DNA from: Macrostomum hystrix
Taxonomy: Eukaryota; Platyhelminthes; Macrostomidae
Direction of reading: 5' to 3'
DNA length: 64,000 bases
Assembly (NCBI GenBank): GCA_950097015.1
Contig: CATNEN010000001.1
Location: 13,289,501 to 13,353,500 of the forward strand
Shown: positions 49,163 through 61,331 of the stretch, in pieces
How positions within the stretch are numbered: position 1 is the stretch's first letter
Layout of the letters: each line of letters begins with the position of its first letter
Notes under the pieces: generated by a model
Told to the model about the DNA's origin: nothing
What the model saw: only the letters and a program-made list of their open reading frames with translations
Database searches by the model: none
Program-made: the position numbers and the translations under genes

Positions 49163-50558
49163 GTAATTACATTTAATAAATCTTGGCAGGTAACTAAAAC
49201 ATTTACTTAATGAGTTTAATGTCCTTCCATGAGATTTTTAAGTCCTTTTTATTTTTATTCTAGTCAGGATCATGCTGGCCATACACCAGACAAAATTTGA
49301 CATGCTTTCTTCATTTTATGCCAAATTATGCCAAGTTGAAAGCTGTCCCTGAAGCCTTTAGTCAGGAAGGTGGCCTCTGAGGGGGAAATTCCTGTGCACA
49401 CAAAGGGTCTTTACACACATTGGTACACAAGCGCGGCATACTCAAAGGGTCTCAGGTTAACATAGGGTGCTTTTCTGTGTAGGGTCAGGGTTAGGGGACA
49501 GAAACAGTGCATAGACGGAGCACAGATAGCGCACAGAGGGCGCACAGACGGCACACAGACAGCACACAGATTGTCCCTCCAAAATTTATTCCGGCGCATG
49601 CTGTGCTACCTTCCTGACTATGGCCTGAAGCTGTATGCCAAATTATGTCAATCGGAAAAGGACACCCAGAATTTAGAAAAATGGGTAGATTGTTTGGCAT
49701 CAAATTGTGTTTTGAACAGACATTTAAATTTTTTATGAAATCATGAAAATATGATAAACATGCAATGTTTTAAATTTGTGATTACCAACATTTATAAACA
49801 GTAACAAAGAACAATAAAAATGGATAGAAACAGCAAAATGTTATTTAAAGTTTGTGAATTTACTTCAATATACAACAACATTCCACCAGTAGCATCCAAA
49901 GTTGTGCTAATAAATGACTTGTTTTTTACTACATTTAAACTTTTGCAACATAAAACTTACACCATAATATAGGCCATATTCTGTGTTTTGACAAATTTAT
50001 GCTAACTATTCCTAAGTCATTTTGGCATCCAAATTTTAATGCCAGAAATTTATTGTCTAAACTACATGATCCAGACTCTCATATCTACTTCTCAGACACA
50101 AAATTTGTCAAGAATCAAGTATCTAATTTGGTTTAATTTAAATATCTTCTAATCATTAATCATTAAAAGTTTTACTTAATATATTTTATAACTTACAAGT
50201 ATGCAACCTATGTTTATGTTTTAGCTTGCAACATATAATATTTTGCATCATGAAGTCAAGGTGTGTTAAAAAGTCACTTTAGACATGTTTAAATATTTAA
50301 TTATAAGTTTTTATAGTTTCATAATTTTTTAGTTTTATAGTTTTATAGTTTTGATACTAAAATGTTAAATAATGTTAATTTTAAGTACTGTCTTGATTTT
50401 ATTTATTTCTTTATTACAGTTATTTGTTGCTGTAATGCAATGTTTATCTGTGTTATGTTGCAACGTTGCAATGTTGCATTTTTTTCAAGAAAAGTTTTTT
50501 AGATGTTTGCATTTAATGTTCATTATATCTGTCAAAAACTATAACTTTCAGAAAAAAG
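49163..50558. other. Upstream region of the kinesin gene
   Basis: AT-rich. A run of short GCACAGA/CACACAGA repeats lies at 49500-49570. An acceptor-like ATAACTTTCAG ends at 50551, seven bases before the kinesin start codon, so a 5' non-coding exon or spliced leader is likely; no donor or first exon was identified. Confidence 0.5.
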
Positions 50559-53500
50559 ATGCAGGATGATGTTGATGCAGGCGATGATACCAGTGTGCGT
50601 GTGGCTGTCAGGTATGTCACATTGTGTTGATGTATTCTCTTCTAGTTGAATATTCTCATTAGATATTGACACTTATATGCATGCTACATTTTTTCTTCAT
50701 CAGAATACGGCCACAGAATTCCAAGGAAAAAATCGAGATGAACCGAATCTGCACAAGTGTTGCTGATGAAGAAAAGCAGATTCTACTAGGAGAAGATAAA
50801 GCATTCACTTTTGATTACACATTTGATATGCACATTGGACAGAATGCTATATTTGATTCTTTGGCTAAGAACCTCATTGATGGGTGAGTTTAAACACTTA
50901 TGGTTAGTGCCTGCTTTTCTATTTGTTTGAATTTCAAAATATAATTAACTGATCTTCTTGTATTTTTCAGCTGTCTTGAAGGATATAATGCTACCCTATT
51001 TGCTTATGGTCAGGTGAGCATAAACTATTCTTAAGTTTTTTTTTAATTCACCATTGTTTGGTGTAACCACCAGAGTTTTACGAATCAATGATCATTTTCC
51101 AGAACTTTGAACCAAGTTGTTAACTGTATTTTTGTCTAGTTAATCGATTAAACAAATCTCTCCTTCAGACGGGCAGTGGCAAGACCTACACGATGGGCAC
51201 CGGTTTCGACTTGTCGCCCTCTTCAACCGAGGCTGGCATCGTTCCTCGAGCGGTGTCTTACCTGTTTGGCCAGATTGATAATGCCAGACGATCGGCTGCA
51301 CAACGCGGCCTTCCAGTGCCCGAGTTCAAAGTTGTGGCTCAGTTTCTTGAGGTTTGCTTCATCTTATGTATGCTTGGTGTCACCTCAGATCCTCAGGTGT
51401 TAGATCATTAGCCACCCTCTCAGATCCTCAGGTGTTAGATCATTAGCCACCCTCTCAGATGCTCAGATGTTAGATCATTAGCCACCCTCTCAGATCCTCA
51501 GGTGTTAGATCATTAGCCACCCTCTCAGATCCTCAGGTGTTAGATCATTAGCCACCCTTTCAGATCCTCAGGTGTTAGATCATTAGCCATCTTCTCAGAT
51601 CCTCAGGTGTTAGATCATTAGCCACCCTCTCAGATCCTCAGGTGTTAGATCATTAGCCATCCTCTCAGATCCTCAGGTGTTAGATCATTAGCCACCCTCT
51701 CAGATCCTCAGGTGTTAGATCATTAGCCACCCTTTCAGATCCTCAGGTGTTAGATCATTAGCCATCTTCTCAGATCCTCAGGTGTTAGATCATTAGCCAC
51801 CCTCTCAGATCCTCAGGTGTTAGATCATTAGCCACCCTCTCAGATCCTCAGGTGTTAGATCATTAGCCACCCTCTCAGATCCTCAGGTGTTAGATCATTA
51901 GCCACCCTCTCAGATCCTCAGGTGTTAGATAACTAATAATATTCTCAGATCCTCAGGTGTTAGATAACTAATAATATTCTCATATCCTCAGGTGTTAGAT
52001 AACTAATAATATTCTCATATCCTCAGGTGTTAGATAACTAATAATATTCTCAGATCCTTAGGTGTTAGATAACTAATAATATTCTCATATCCTCAGATGT
52101 TAGATAACTAATAATATTCTCATATCCTCAGATGTTAGATAACTAATAATATTCTCAGATCCTCAGGTGTTAGATAACTAATAATATTCTCAGATCCTCA
52201 GATGTTAGATAACTAATAATATTCTCAGATCCTCAGGTGTTAGATAACTAATAATATTCTCATATCCTCAGATGTTAGATAACTAATAATATTCTCAGAT
52301 CCTCAGGTGTTAGATAACTAATAATATTCTCATATCCTCAGATGTTAGATAACTAATAATATTCTCATATCCTCAGATGTTAGATAACTAATAATATTCT
52401 CATATCCTCAGGTGTTAGATAACTAATAATATTCTCATATCCTCAGGTGTTAGATAACTAATAATATTCTCAGATCCTCAGATGTTAGATAACTAATAAT
52501 ATTCTCATATCCTCAGGTGTTAGATAACTAATAATATTCTCATATCCTCAGGTGTTAGATAACTAATAATATTCTAGAATTACTTAAAATAAATTATCCT
52601 TTCATTTTCAGTTGTACAATGAAGTGCTCATTGACTTGTTGGATGTGGCGCGTGATGCTAAGGTAATGAATAATACTTTAAATGTCTATTGGTTTTTGTG
52701 GCTAGAACTTTTCTATGCCGTAGAGCCAAATTTTTTTTGTCGTATTGTGCATTGTAGTTTGTTAAAATGAATTCGCTCTACCTAAGACGGCTAAACCAGT
52801 GCATTCCTTTGGTGTTAGATACTAGTTGGCTAAAGAATGGTAGCTTATGGCTAAATAAATTCTCTCTTTGTATTTAAGCCCGTCATTGTCTAAATATTCT
52901 TTTCATCAGCTTCGAATGATACTCGCATGCTTAAAGCAGTTTTTTGTTCACGTCAACTAGCAGGTGCTCAGTAGTATGTTGGTCTCTCACTCTCTATGTG
53001 TTTTTCCATCTCTCTCCTTTTTTAATGATAAAGAAACTAGCATATATCTTAATGGCACAGAAAGCTTAACGAGATAACAACATAATGAATGCTTCAGAAA
53101 GTACAGTAAGTCTTGAAAGCTCTACTGTGTGCCTTCATTTGTAGCTTTACTTATACTGTAGTTTCTTAATTAAGTCTCTTTGTACTCATACGCGCCTTAA
53201 CTATAATATCATCAGGTTTGAGCACACACCCTCTCAAATACTCTTTTTTCAGCACACACCCTCCCAGATTCTCATGTTTAAGCTCACACCCTCTCAAATA
53301 CTCTTTTTTCAGCACACACCTTCCCAGATTCTCATGTTTGAGCTCATCCTCCCAGATTCCCATGTTTGAGCACACACCCTCCCAGATTCCCATGTTTGAG
53401 CACACACCCTCCCAGATTCTCATGTTTGAGCACATCCTCCCAGATTCTCATGTTTGAGCTCACACCCTCCCAGATTCTCATGTTTGAGCTCACACCCTCC

Positions 53501-56500
53501 CAGATTCTCATGTTTGAGCTCACACCCTCCCAGATACTCATGTTTGAGCACATCCTCCCAGATACTCATGTTTGAGCACATCCTCCCAGATACTCATGTT
53601 TGAGCACATCCTCCCAGATACTCATGTTTGAGCACACACCCTCCCAGATTCTCATGTTTAAGCTCACACCCTCCCAGATTCTCATGTTTGAGCTCACACC
53701 CTCCCAGATACTCATGTTTGAGCTCACACCCTCCAGATTCTCATGTTTGAGCTCACACCCTCCCAGATACTCATGTTTGAGCTCACACCCTCCCAGATTC
53801 TCATGTTTGAGCTCATCATCCCAGATTCCCATGTTTGAGCTCATCCTCCCAGATTCCCATGTTTGAGCACACACCCTCCCAGATTCTCATGTTTAAGCAC
53901 ACACCCTCCCAGATTCTCATGTTTAAGCTCACACCCTCCCAGATACTCATGTTTGAGCTCACACCCTCCCAGATACTCATGTTTGAGCTCACACCCTCCA
54001 GATTCTCATGTTTGAGCTCACACCCTCCCAGATACTCATGTTTGAGCTCACACCCTCCCAGATTCTCATGTTTGAGCTCATCATCCCAGATTCCCATGTT
54101 TGAGCTCATCCTCCCAGATTCCCATGTTTGAGCACACACCCTCCCAGATTCTCATGTTTAAGCACACACCCTCCCAGATACTCATGTTTGAGCTCACATC
54201 CTCCCAGATTCTCATGTTTGAGCTCACACCCTCCCAGATTCTCATGTTTGAGCTCATCATCCCAGATTCCCATGTTTGGGCACACACCCTCCCAGATTCC
54301 CATGTTTGAGAATACACCCTCCATAACGTTTTACGGTAATAGCAAAACGAACCCACTAAACATGTGAAAAATTTCAGAACAAGAAGTCGCAAGTTAAAAT
54401 TCACGAGAATGCCGAAGGCGGTATTTACATCACAGGCGTGTCCACCCGGGTTGTCATGTCACTGGAGGATGTAAGTCTTCATTAATTCGAATGTTTTGTT
54501 TTAAGGTAATCTAGCAATATGGTGATGACAAGAGTCTAGTGTATTACTGAATTATTATAATTTAAACGCCTGATTTTGAAAGCATCATTTTTTCATTTGT
54601 AATCATTTGACAACTGATTGCACGATTCCATTTTTTAAGATTGATAACACAAGTATCCTAGTTTCTATTGGTAAAATCTATTTCAGATCCAGATCCAGAT
54701 CCAGAAATTCAGATTTCAAATACTTTCTATTTCAGAATGTATTTCAGATTCTCCAATCACAGACTCCGATCCCAGATTCTCAAATCCCAGATTATCCAAT
54801 CCCAGATTCTCCAATCCCAGATTCTCCAATCCCAGATTCTCCAATCCCAGATTCTCAAATCGCAGATTCTCAAATCCCAGATTCTCAAATCCCAGATTCT
54901 CAAATCCCAGATTATCCGATCCCAGATTCTCAAATCGCAGATTCTCAAATCCCAGATTCTCAAATCGCAGATTCTCAAATCCCAGATTCTCAAATCCCAG
55001 TTTCTCAAATCCCAGATTCTCAAATCCCAGATTCTCAAATCCCATATTCTCAAATCCCAGATTCTCAAATCCCAGATTCTCAAATCCCAGATTCTCAAAT
55101 CCCAGATTCTCAATCCCAGATTCTCCAATCCAGATTCTCCAATCCCAGATTCTCCAATCCCAGATTCTCAAATCCCAGATTATCCAATCCCAGATTTTCC
55201 AATCCCAGATTCTCCAATGACAGACTCCGATCCCAGATTCTCAAATCGCAGATTCTCAAATCCCAGATTCTCAAATCCCAGATTCTCCAATCCCAGATTC
55301 TCCAATCCCAGATTCTCCAATCCCAGATGCTCCAATCCCAGATTCTCAAATCCCAGATTCTCAAATCCCAGATTCTCCAATCCCAGATGCTCAAATCCCA
55401 GATGCTCAAATCCCAGATGCTCAAATCCCAGATTCTCAAATCCCAGATTCTCAAATCCCAGATGCTCAAATCCCAGATTCTCTAATCCCAGATTCTCCAA
55501 TCCCAGATGCTCAAATCCCAGATGCTCAAATCCCAGATTCTCAAATCCCAGATTCTCAAATCGCAGATTCTCAAATCGCAGATTCTCAAATCCCAGATTC
55601 TCAAATCCCAGTTTCTCAAATCCCAGATTCTCAAATCCCAGATTCTCAAATCCCAGATTCTCAAATCCCAGATTCTCAATCCCAGATTCTCCAATCCAGA
55701 TTCTCCAATCCCAGATTCTCAAATCCCAGATTCTCAAATCCCAGATTATCCAATCCCAGATTTTCCAATCCCAGATTCTCCAATGACAGACTCCGATCCC
55801 AGATTCTCAAATCGCAGATTCTCAAATCCCAGATTCTCAAATCCCAGATTCTCCAATCCCAGATTCTCCAATCCCAGATTCTCCAATCCCAGATGCTCAA
55901 ATCCCAGATGCTCAAATCCCAGATGCTCAAATCCCAGATTCTCAAATCCCAGATTCTCAAATCCCAGATGCTCAAATCCCAGATTCTCTAATCCCAGATT
56001 CTCCAATCCCAGATGCTCAAATCCCAGATGCTCAAATCCCAGATTCTCAAATCCCAGATTCTCAAATCGCAGATTCTCAAATCGCAGATTCTCAAATCCC
56101 AGATTCTCAAATCCCAGATTCTCAAATCCCATATTCTCAAATCCCAGATTCTCAAATCCCAGATTCTCAAATCCCAGATTCTCAAATCCCAGATTCTCTT
56201 TATTCCCAGTTTTTTATTGAGATTCCTTGAATGAAGTTAATGCAGATTAATAAATCCCGGGATTCGCCACCCGCAGACAATGCGGTGCCTGCAAGACGGT
56301 GCCCTGTGCCGCAGCACCGGCAGCACCAACATGAACTCGCAGTCCAGCCGCTCGCACGCCATCTTCACGCTGCACATTCGTCAGAAGAGGCTATTGGTGT
56401 GCGAAGAGACTCCATTTGGCCAGGACTCGAATCCGGTCAACCCAGCCGATGGCAGTCAGGAGTTCGAAACTCTGACCGCCAAGTTTCATTTCGTTGATCT

Positions 56501-59500
56501 GGCCGGCTCGGAGCGGCTGAAACGAACCGGAGCTACCGGAGATCGAGCCCGGGAAGGCATCAGCATCAACTGCGGCCTGCTGGCACTGGGCAATGTCATC
56601 AGCGCACTGGGAGATCGAACTAAGAAGGGTAGCCACGTGCCGTACAGAGACTCCAAGCTCACTAGACTGTTGCAGGACTCACTGGGTGGCAACAGTAAGA
56701 CGATCATGGTAGCCTGCATATCACCGTCTGACTGCGACTTCATGGAGACGCTGAACACCTTGAAGTATGCCAACAGAGCCAGGAATATCAAGAACAAAGT
56801 GTCTGTTAACCAGGACAAGACTAGTAAGCAGATTGCTGCACTGCGCGCACAGATCGCCGCTCTGCAAGCGGAGGTGGAAGATTATCGATCGGTGAGTGGG
56901 CATAAAGTTAGGGGTTTGAATCTCAGCCTAAAATAGACGATTTGTGCACACTTATAAGTAAAACAGGTGCAAGGACTAGCTATTTGGAATATAGTTTTGT
57001 GTGGCCTTAACTGTCTCCCCAGTCCATGGACTGAACAGCTGTACACAGCCTTTGGAAGTGCCTCCAATACGAGAGAGTCCTTCCCTAATGCCCAAGTCCG
57101 ATCCCTTGGTGGAGACGTGACACATATTTTTGCCGTTCTGGACCCCAACCCAGCGACGCCATTGGCTGGGGCTCATTCGAGCTCTCTCATTTGCTGGAAT
57201 GAAGTCAGAGACGGAAATTCCGCGGTTGCGTCACTAGAGCAGTGGAAAAACCGTGGAAATACCGGCTAATTTTTTTCATTGCACAGTCCGCTATCAGACA
57301 CTCTTAGCTCCCAAATCCTAGGTGAGATTTTTTTAATTTTAAGAACAGGTTAGATTTCTTTGCATCTCTGTTACCCATCTCTCGGCTAATGAATCAAGAA
57401 TTAAGAAATGAAATAATGTTTGTTGCCATCCTTATCTTGCTATAGCGTTTACAAGCGCAGGCGAGCAACAGAAGTGTTCAATTAGCAGTTGGCAATGCAA
57501 ATAAAAATCCAGCTTCAGCCAATGATCGGCGACCAACTGACAGAATGCTTAGCAGTGTAACCCATTGGAATGTAAATTGATTGTCATTTTTCTGGTTGTT
57601 GCAGAGGCGGAGTTGATTGTCTGTTATTAACTTGTTTCATTTGTTATTGTTTACGCTGTTGCCTGCTCTGTAGACTGGGCAGAATGTTTTATTATGGAAC
57701 TTTTTATTTATTAAATTGGGCTAGATTTTTATCAAATGAGGTGGGGTACATTCTTAGTACAGGGGTAGATTTTTACAAAGGAGGGGTAGATTCTTAAAAA
57801 GGAGGGGTAGATTCTTATAGAGGAGGGGTAGATTCTTATAGAGGAGGGGTAGATTCTTATAGAGGAGGGGTAGATTCTTATAGAGAAGGGGTAGATTCTT
57901 ATAGAGGAGGGGTAGATTCTTATAGAGGAGGGGTAGGTTCTTATAGAGGAGGGGTAGATTCTTATAGAGGAGGGGTAGATTCTTATAGAGGAGGGGTAGA
58001 TTCTTATAGAGGAGGGGTAGATTCTTATAGAGGAGGGGTAGGTTCTTATAGAGGAGGGGTAGATTCTTATAGAGGAGGGGTAGATTCTTATAGAGGAGGG
58101 GTAGATTCTTATAGAGGAGGGGTAGATTCCTATAGAGAAGGGGTAGATTTTTACAAAGGATGGGTAGATTCTTATAGAAAAGGGGTAGATTCTTAAAAAG
58201 GAGGGGTAGATTTTTATAGGAGAGGGGCATGTTGCTTTGGAAGAGTGGTGTAGTTTAGTATGAGACGTTATATTTAACGAGCTATCCTAATATCGCTAAT
58301 GTGGCAGGGCAAGCGCGTCATGCTAGCGGACGGAACCGAAGCCTGCAGCGATCTGCAAGTTGAGAACAATATGCTGCAATCTGAGAATGACAAACTCCGC
58401 GATCGCATCAAAGTGTTGCAGTCAACGCTAGACAGTATTAAAGCTAGGAATGCCATCCTGCTGACTGACTTCGAAGTGGCTCAGAGTCGCTTGCGACAGG
58501 CGACTAATTGTGAGTTGATTAATTATCGATTTGGCTAATCGGATTGCATCAGGTTTACTTTGTTTTTAAGAATTTGATGAAAAATACCCTAATTTGTCTA
58601 CTGTAAGTAGAAATATAAACTTTTTCTAAAAATATAAGTTTTAATAATAAAACGGACGCCAAACAAACGAGTTCTAATCCTCGGCGAGGCCACATTCTTT
58701 CCGCCAACCTGAAGAGGACCAACACTAAAGGTGCAATGTGTGGCCGCGGTTCGACTGTCGCCAAAATATGGCGTCATTGTTCACGGCATCTTGAAATTAT
58801 TATTAACAGTAGGACCATGCCAAGCCATTTTGCCGCCCGTTTTGATGCCAAGGGGGATTTCTACCCCCCAGAATTTTTTTGGCAGCGCCTGAATGCTAAC
58901 AGCGATAGGTGGTGACTGATTAGGCGGGGTCTCCTGTGGTTGAGCTGCACCTAATATTAAGGCTTGATCAGTGAAATTCGAGAAATTCACGTCAGGGTGT
59001 TCATAGTGGCCTAGTTCCACCTGTTGTAGCCCTTGAAGGTCCAGCAGTCCGTCTAGATAATGGTAAGTGAGCACAGAAGACGGAGATGATGCAGGCACAT
59101 TCGGGTGACATGCTGACAAATTTTGGAAGGCCTGGCAAGGCCGCACTGAGGCGCAGTGCAAAAATCGTGTAGAGGGGTGTATGAAATGCACTAGCGCTTA
59201 TTGGAAAAATCCGACCTTCAAGCAGAACCATTGAATATCTCGACGGTCTGAAGAGCAGGCGACTTGTTTCTAGTTTCAGAAGAGGCGCAACAAAAAGTTG
59301 GCCCGTGTTCTTGAGTTTCGTGTGCCTGCATTGCTCCGTTCGGGTGCAGCAAAACTATCGGGGGGGTAATTCTGGTAATTCTGCTGTTAACATAAGCTTT
59401 TGTGTCTACTAACAGTAGAAGTAAGCGAATATAGAAAATTATTTTTAATATGCAGCCAACTTCAACGAAGACCAAGATCTGGAGCTCACGCTGAGTCGTC

Positions 59501-59905
59501 TGACTGGTGAGATGGAGGATTTGCGAACCCGCCTGACCGAAGCCGAAGCTACGGTTTCTCTGCTGCAGCGGCAGCGCGATCGGCAGCGAGCCGCTACGGC
59601 TGGGACTGCGGGATCGTCGTCAAGTGGCTACCACACCAACAGTCGGGTGGCGTTTTCGGCGACGGATTTTCCGGAAACACCAAACGAAGATTACAGCTCC
59701 ACTGCAACGTTTGATTCACCGCTACTTGACTCGGTAGTGATGACTAACAGCGTGGCATCTGTCTCCTTTTCTGGTGGTGTCGGCAGATCGTTGGTTAACG
59801 CCGATTCTGCGGTCGGTGCCTCCGACGACGAACACGCGGCTGCCGGAGGCGGCGGCAGCGATGTTGAAGGTCTGGAGGCCTCCGATGTTGGCGAAGAGTC
59901 CGACG
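50559..59905 (+). CDS. KIF21: KIF21-type kinesin (kinesin-4), motor and first coiled coil; 3' part not found
   Basis: Plus-end microtubule motor of the KIF21A/B group. Exons: 50559-50611, 50704-50883, 50971-51013, 51169-51351, 52612-52662, 54378-54470, 56277-56891, 58308-58509 and 59456-59905; frames join exactly to give about 623 residues. Motor landmarks: P-loop GQTGSGKT (91-98), [10 protein letters not shown] (switch I, 219-228), DLAGSE (switch II, 275-280), [20 protein letters not shown] block, and [18 protein letters not shown] ending the motor. The GKRVMLADG block and the [20 protein letters not shown] coiled coil match the KIF21 neck and stalk. Exon 9 ends in acidic, Ser/Gly-rich sequence. 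KIF21 proteins normally exceed 1500 residues with C-terminal WD40 repeats; none is seen before the next gene. A possible short last exon (60863-60936, stop TAG) is in phase but unsupported. Confidence 0.9.
51395..52577 (+). repeat. 35-bp array in KIF21 intron 4, two subfamilies
   Basis: About 34 units. All contain CTCAGATCCTCAGGTGTTAG. Units up to about 51920 continue ATCATTAGCCACCCT, later ones ATAACTAATAATATT. Phased at CAG/GTGTTAG the unit begins GT and ends CAG on the sense strand. Later units also hold CTAAT, a branch-point-like word, 15-20 bases before TTCTCAG. The subfamily switch is abrupt. Confidence 0.95.
53215..54325 (+). repeat. 30-bp array in KIF21 intron 5
   Basis: Units of GTTTGAGCTCACACCCTCCC plus AGATTCTCAT, with shorter units (AGCACATCCTCCC). 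A block of about 265 bp is repeated (compare 53590-53850 with 53855-54120). Each unit has CCCAG, eight bases, then GTTTGAG. Frames on both strands are artefacts. Confidence 0.95.
54760..56205 (+). repeat. 15-bp array in KIF21 intron 6
   Basis: Units CCCAGATTCTCAAAT with CCAAT, GCAG and GATGCT variants. A marker block with CCAATGACAGACTCCGATCC recurs about 566 bp apart (near 55215 and 55781), showing duplication of large segments. Each unit carries an acceptor-like TTCTCAAATCCCAG. Confidence 0.95.
57000..57300 (-). mobile_element. Possible SINE fragment in KIF21 intron 7
   Basis: Contains CCCCAGTCCATGGACTG, the same junction word as in the SINE at 62.1 kb and in the same orientation. The rest of the segment does not clearly match the other copies. 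Confidence 0.3.
57740..58230 (+). repeat. 21-bp G-rich array in KIF21 intron 7
   Basis: About 22 units of GAGGAGGGGTAGATTCTTAT plus A. The last units are degenerate and stop about 80 bp before the exon 8 acceptor. Runs of four G in each unit are on the transcribed-RNA strand. Confidence 0.94.
58640..58790 (+). mobile_element. Possible SINE head in KIF21 intron 8
   Basis: CGGCGAGGCCACATTCTTTC follows the B-box-like GAGTTCTAATCC. The same CGGCGAGGCCACATTC follows the B box of the SINE at 62.3 kb. The body is not recognisable. Confidence 0.4.
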
Positions 59906-59929
59906 GTAAGTTGAACTGGAAGGTTTTTG

Positions 59930-60705
59930 AAGGTTGATCTGAGTCATGGTTTTGAAGGCTGATCTGAGGTTAGGTTTTGAAGGACAGAAAGGCCTGAAAT
60001 ATAGGGATGAAAGGCCTGAAGTGAAGGGACAGAAATGCCTGAAGTGAATGACAGAAAGGCGTGAAGCGAAGGATGATAAATCCCTGAAGTGAGGGACAGA
60101 AAGGCCTGAAGCGAAGGATGATAAATCCCTGAAGTGAAGGACAGAAAGGCGTGAAGCGAAGGACGGTAAATGCCTGAAGTGAGGGACAGAAAGGCCTGAA
60201 GCGAAGGATGGTAAATGCCTGAAGTGAGGGACAGAAAGGCCTGAAGTGAAGGGACAGAAAGGCCTGAAGTGAAGGGACAGAAAGGCCTGAAGTGAAGGAC
60301 AGAAAGGCCTGAAGCGAAGGATGGTAAATGCCTGAAGTGAGGGACAGAAAGGCCTGAAGCGAAGGATGATAAATCCCTGAAGTGAGGGACAGAAAGGCCT
60401 GAAGCGAAGGATGGTAAATGCCTGAAGTGAGGGACAGAAAGGCCTGAAGCGAAGGATGGTAAATGCCTGAAGTGAGGGACAGAAAGGCCTGAAGCGAAGG
60501 ATGATAAATCCCTGAAGTGAGGGACAGAAAGGCCTGAAGCGAAGGATGGTAAATGCCTGAAGTGAGGGACAGAAAGGCCTGAAGCGAAGGATGGTAAATG
60601 CCTGAAGTGAGGGACAGAAAGGCCTGAAGCGAAGGACAGAAAGGCCTGAAGCGAAGGACAGAAAGGCCTGAAGCGAAGGATGGTAAAGGCCTGAAGTGAG
60701 AGCAA
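59930..60705 (+). repeat. 45-bp compound array after KIF21 exon 9
   Basis: Units combine AGGCCTGAAGCGAAGGATGG, TAAATGCCTGAAGTGAGGGA and CAGAA, with shortened units near 60240-60300 and at the right end. It begins about 25 bp after the exon 9 donor (GACG/GTAAGT). Two 250-codon minus-strand frames are artefacts. Confidence 0.93.
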
Positions 60706-61331
60706 AAACTGTATAACATGAGTTTATATAACTAAGGAAAACATGTTTGGTGTCAAAGTCTACATTCGTATAAAATGTAGATTTTTAATCAATAAACAGC
60801 TATAGAATATTTTACGATGTGTTGTCCTAGGTTTTCAAGATCATTTTGAACTTGTTATGCAGTCAGCGACTATCCAGGCAAGTCTCTATTTTCACGGTCA
60901 ACACAGACAAGACTAGGCTATTTTCGATTTGCATAGTGTTGAGTTTAGAATTAGACAATTATTAACATGTACGGGGCATGCACACAATGGCCCAAGTCTT
61001 CTATTGGCTTTGGATTAAATAGCATACGGTTTATAGTGTTATATAGAAGATTGGGCCAATCGATAATGCACATGAGGTGTGTGTTAAATGGAACACGCAC
61101 GGAGACAGTAGGTGGAGGCGAGGTGGTTCGCTAGATCGGATCACGTGTTCGGCGCACCCACACGCAAACACGCAGAGACACACACTCACGCATGGTTTCT
61201 GCTTTTCTTTTTCTTTTGGAATTAACTGTGCGCACAGACACAGTTGTTATATATATAAGTTAGGCAATGGAGGCCATTTTCTCTGATCTGCTACGACTCT
61301 GCTAATTGATTGAATAATTTGAAACAAGAGA
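60706..61331. other. Spacer between KIF21 and urocanate hydratase
   Basis: AT-rich sequence. It contains the tentative last KIF21 exon (60863-60936), a GC-richer piece at 61080-61200, and a TATA-like stretch just before the next gene. Confidence 0.5.
61247..61259 (+). promoter_or_regulatory. UROC1: TATA-like element upstream of urocanate hydratase
   Basis: TTATATATATAAG lies 73-85 bp before the start codon, a plausible TATA position for a short 5' leader. Inferred from sequence only. Confidence 0.4.
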
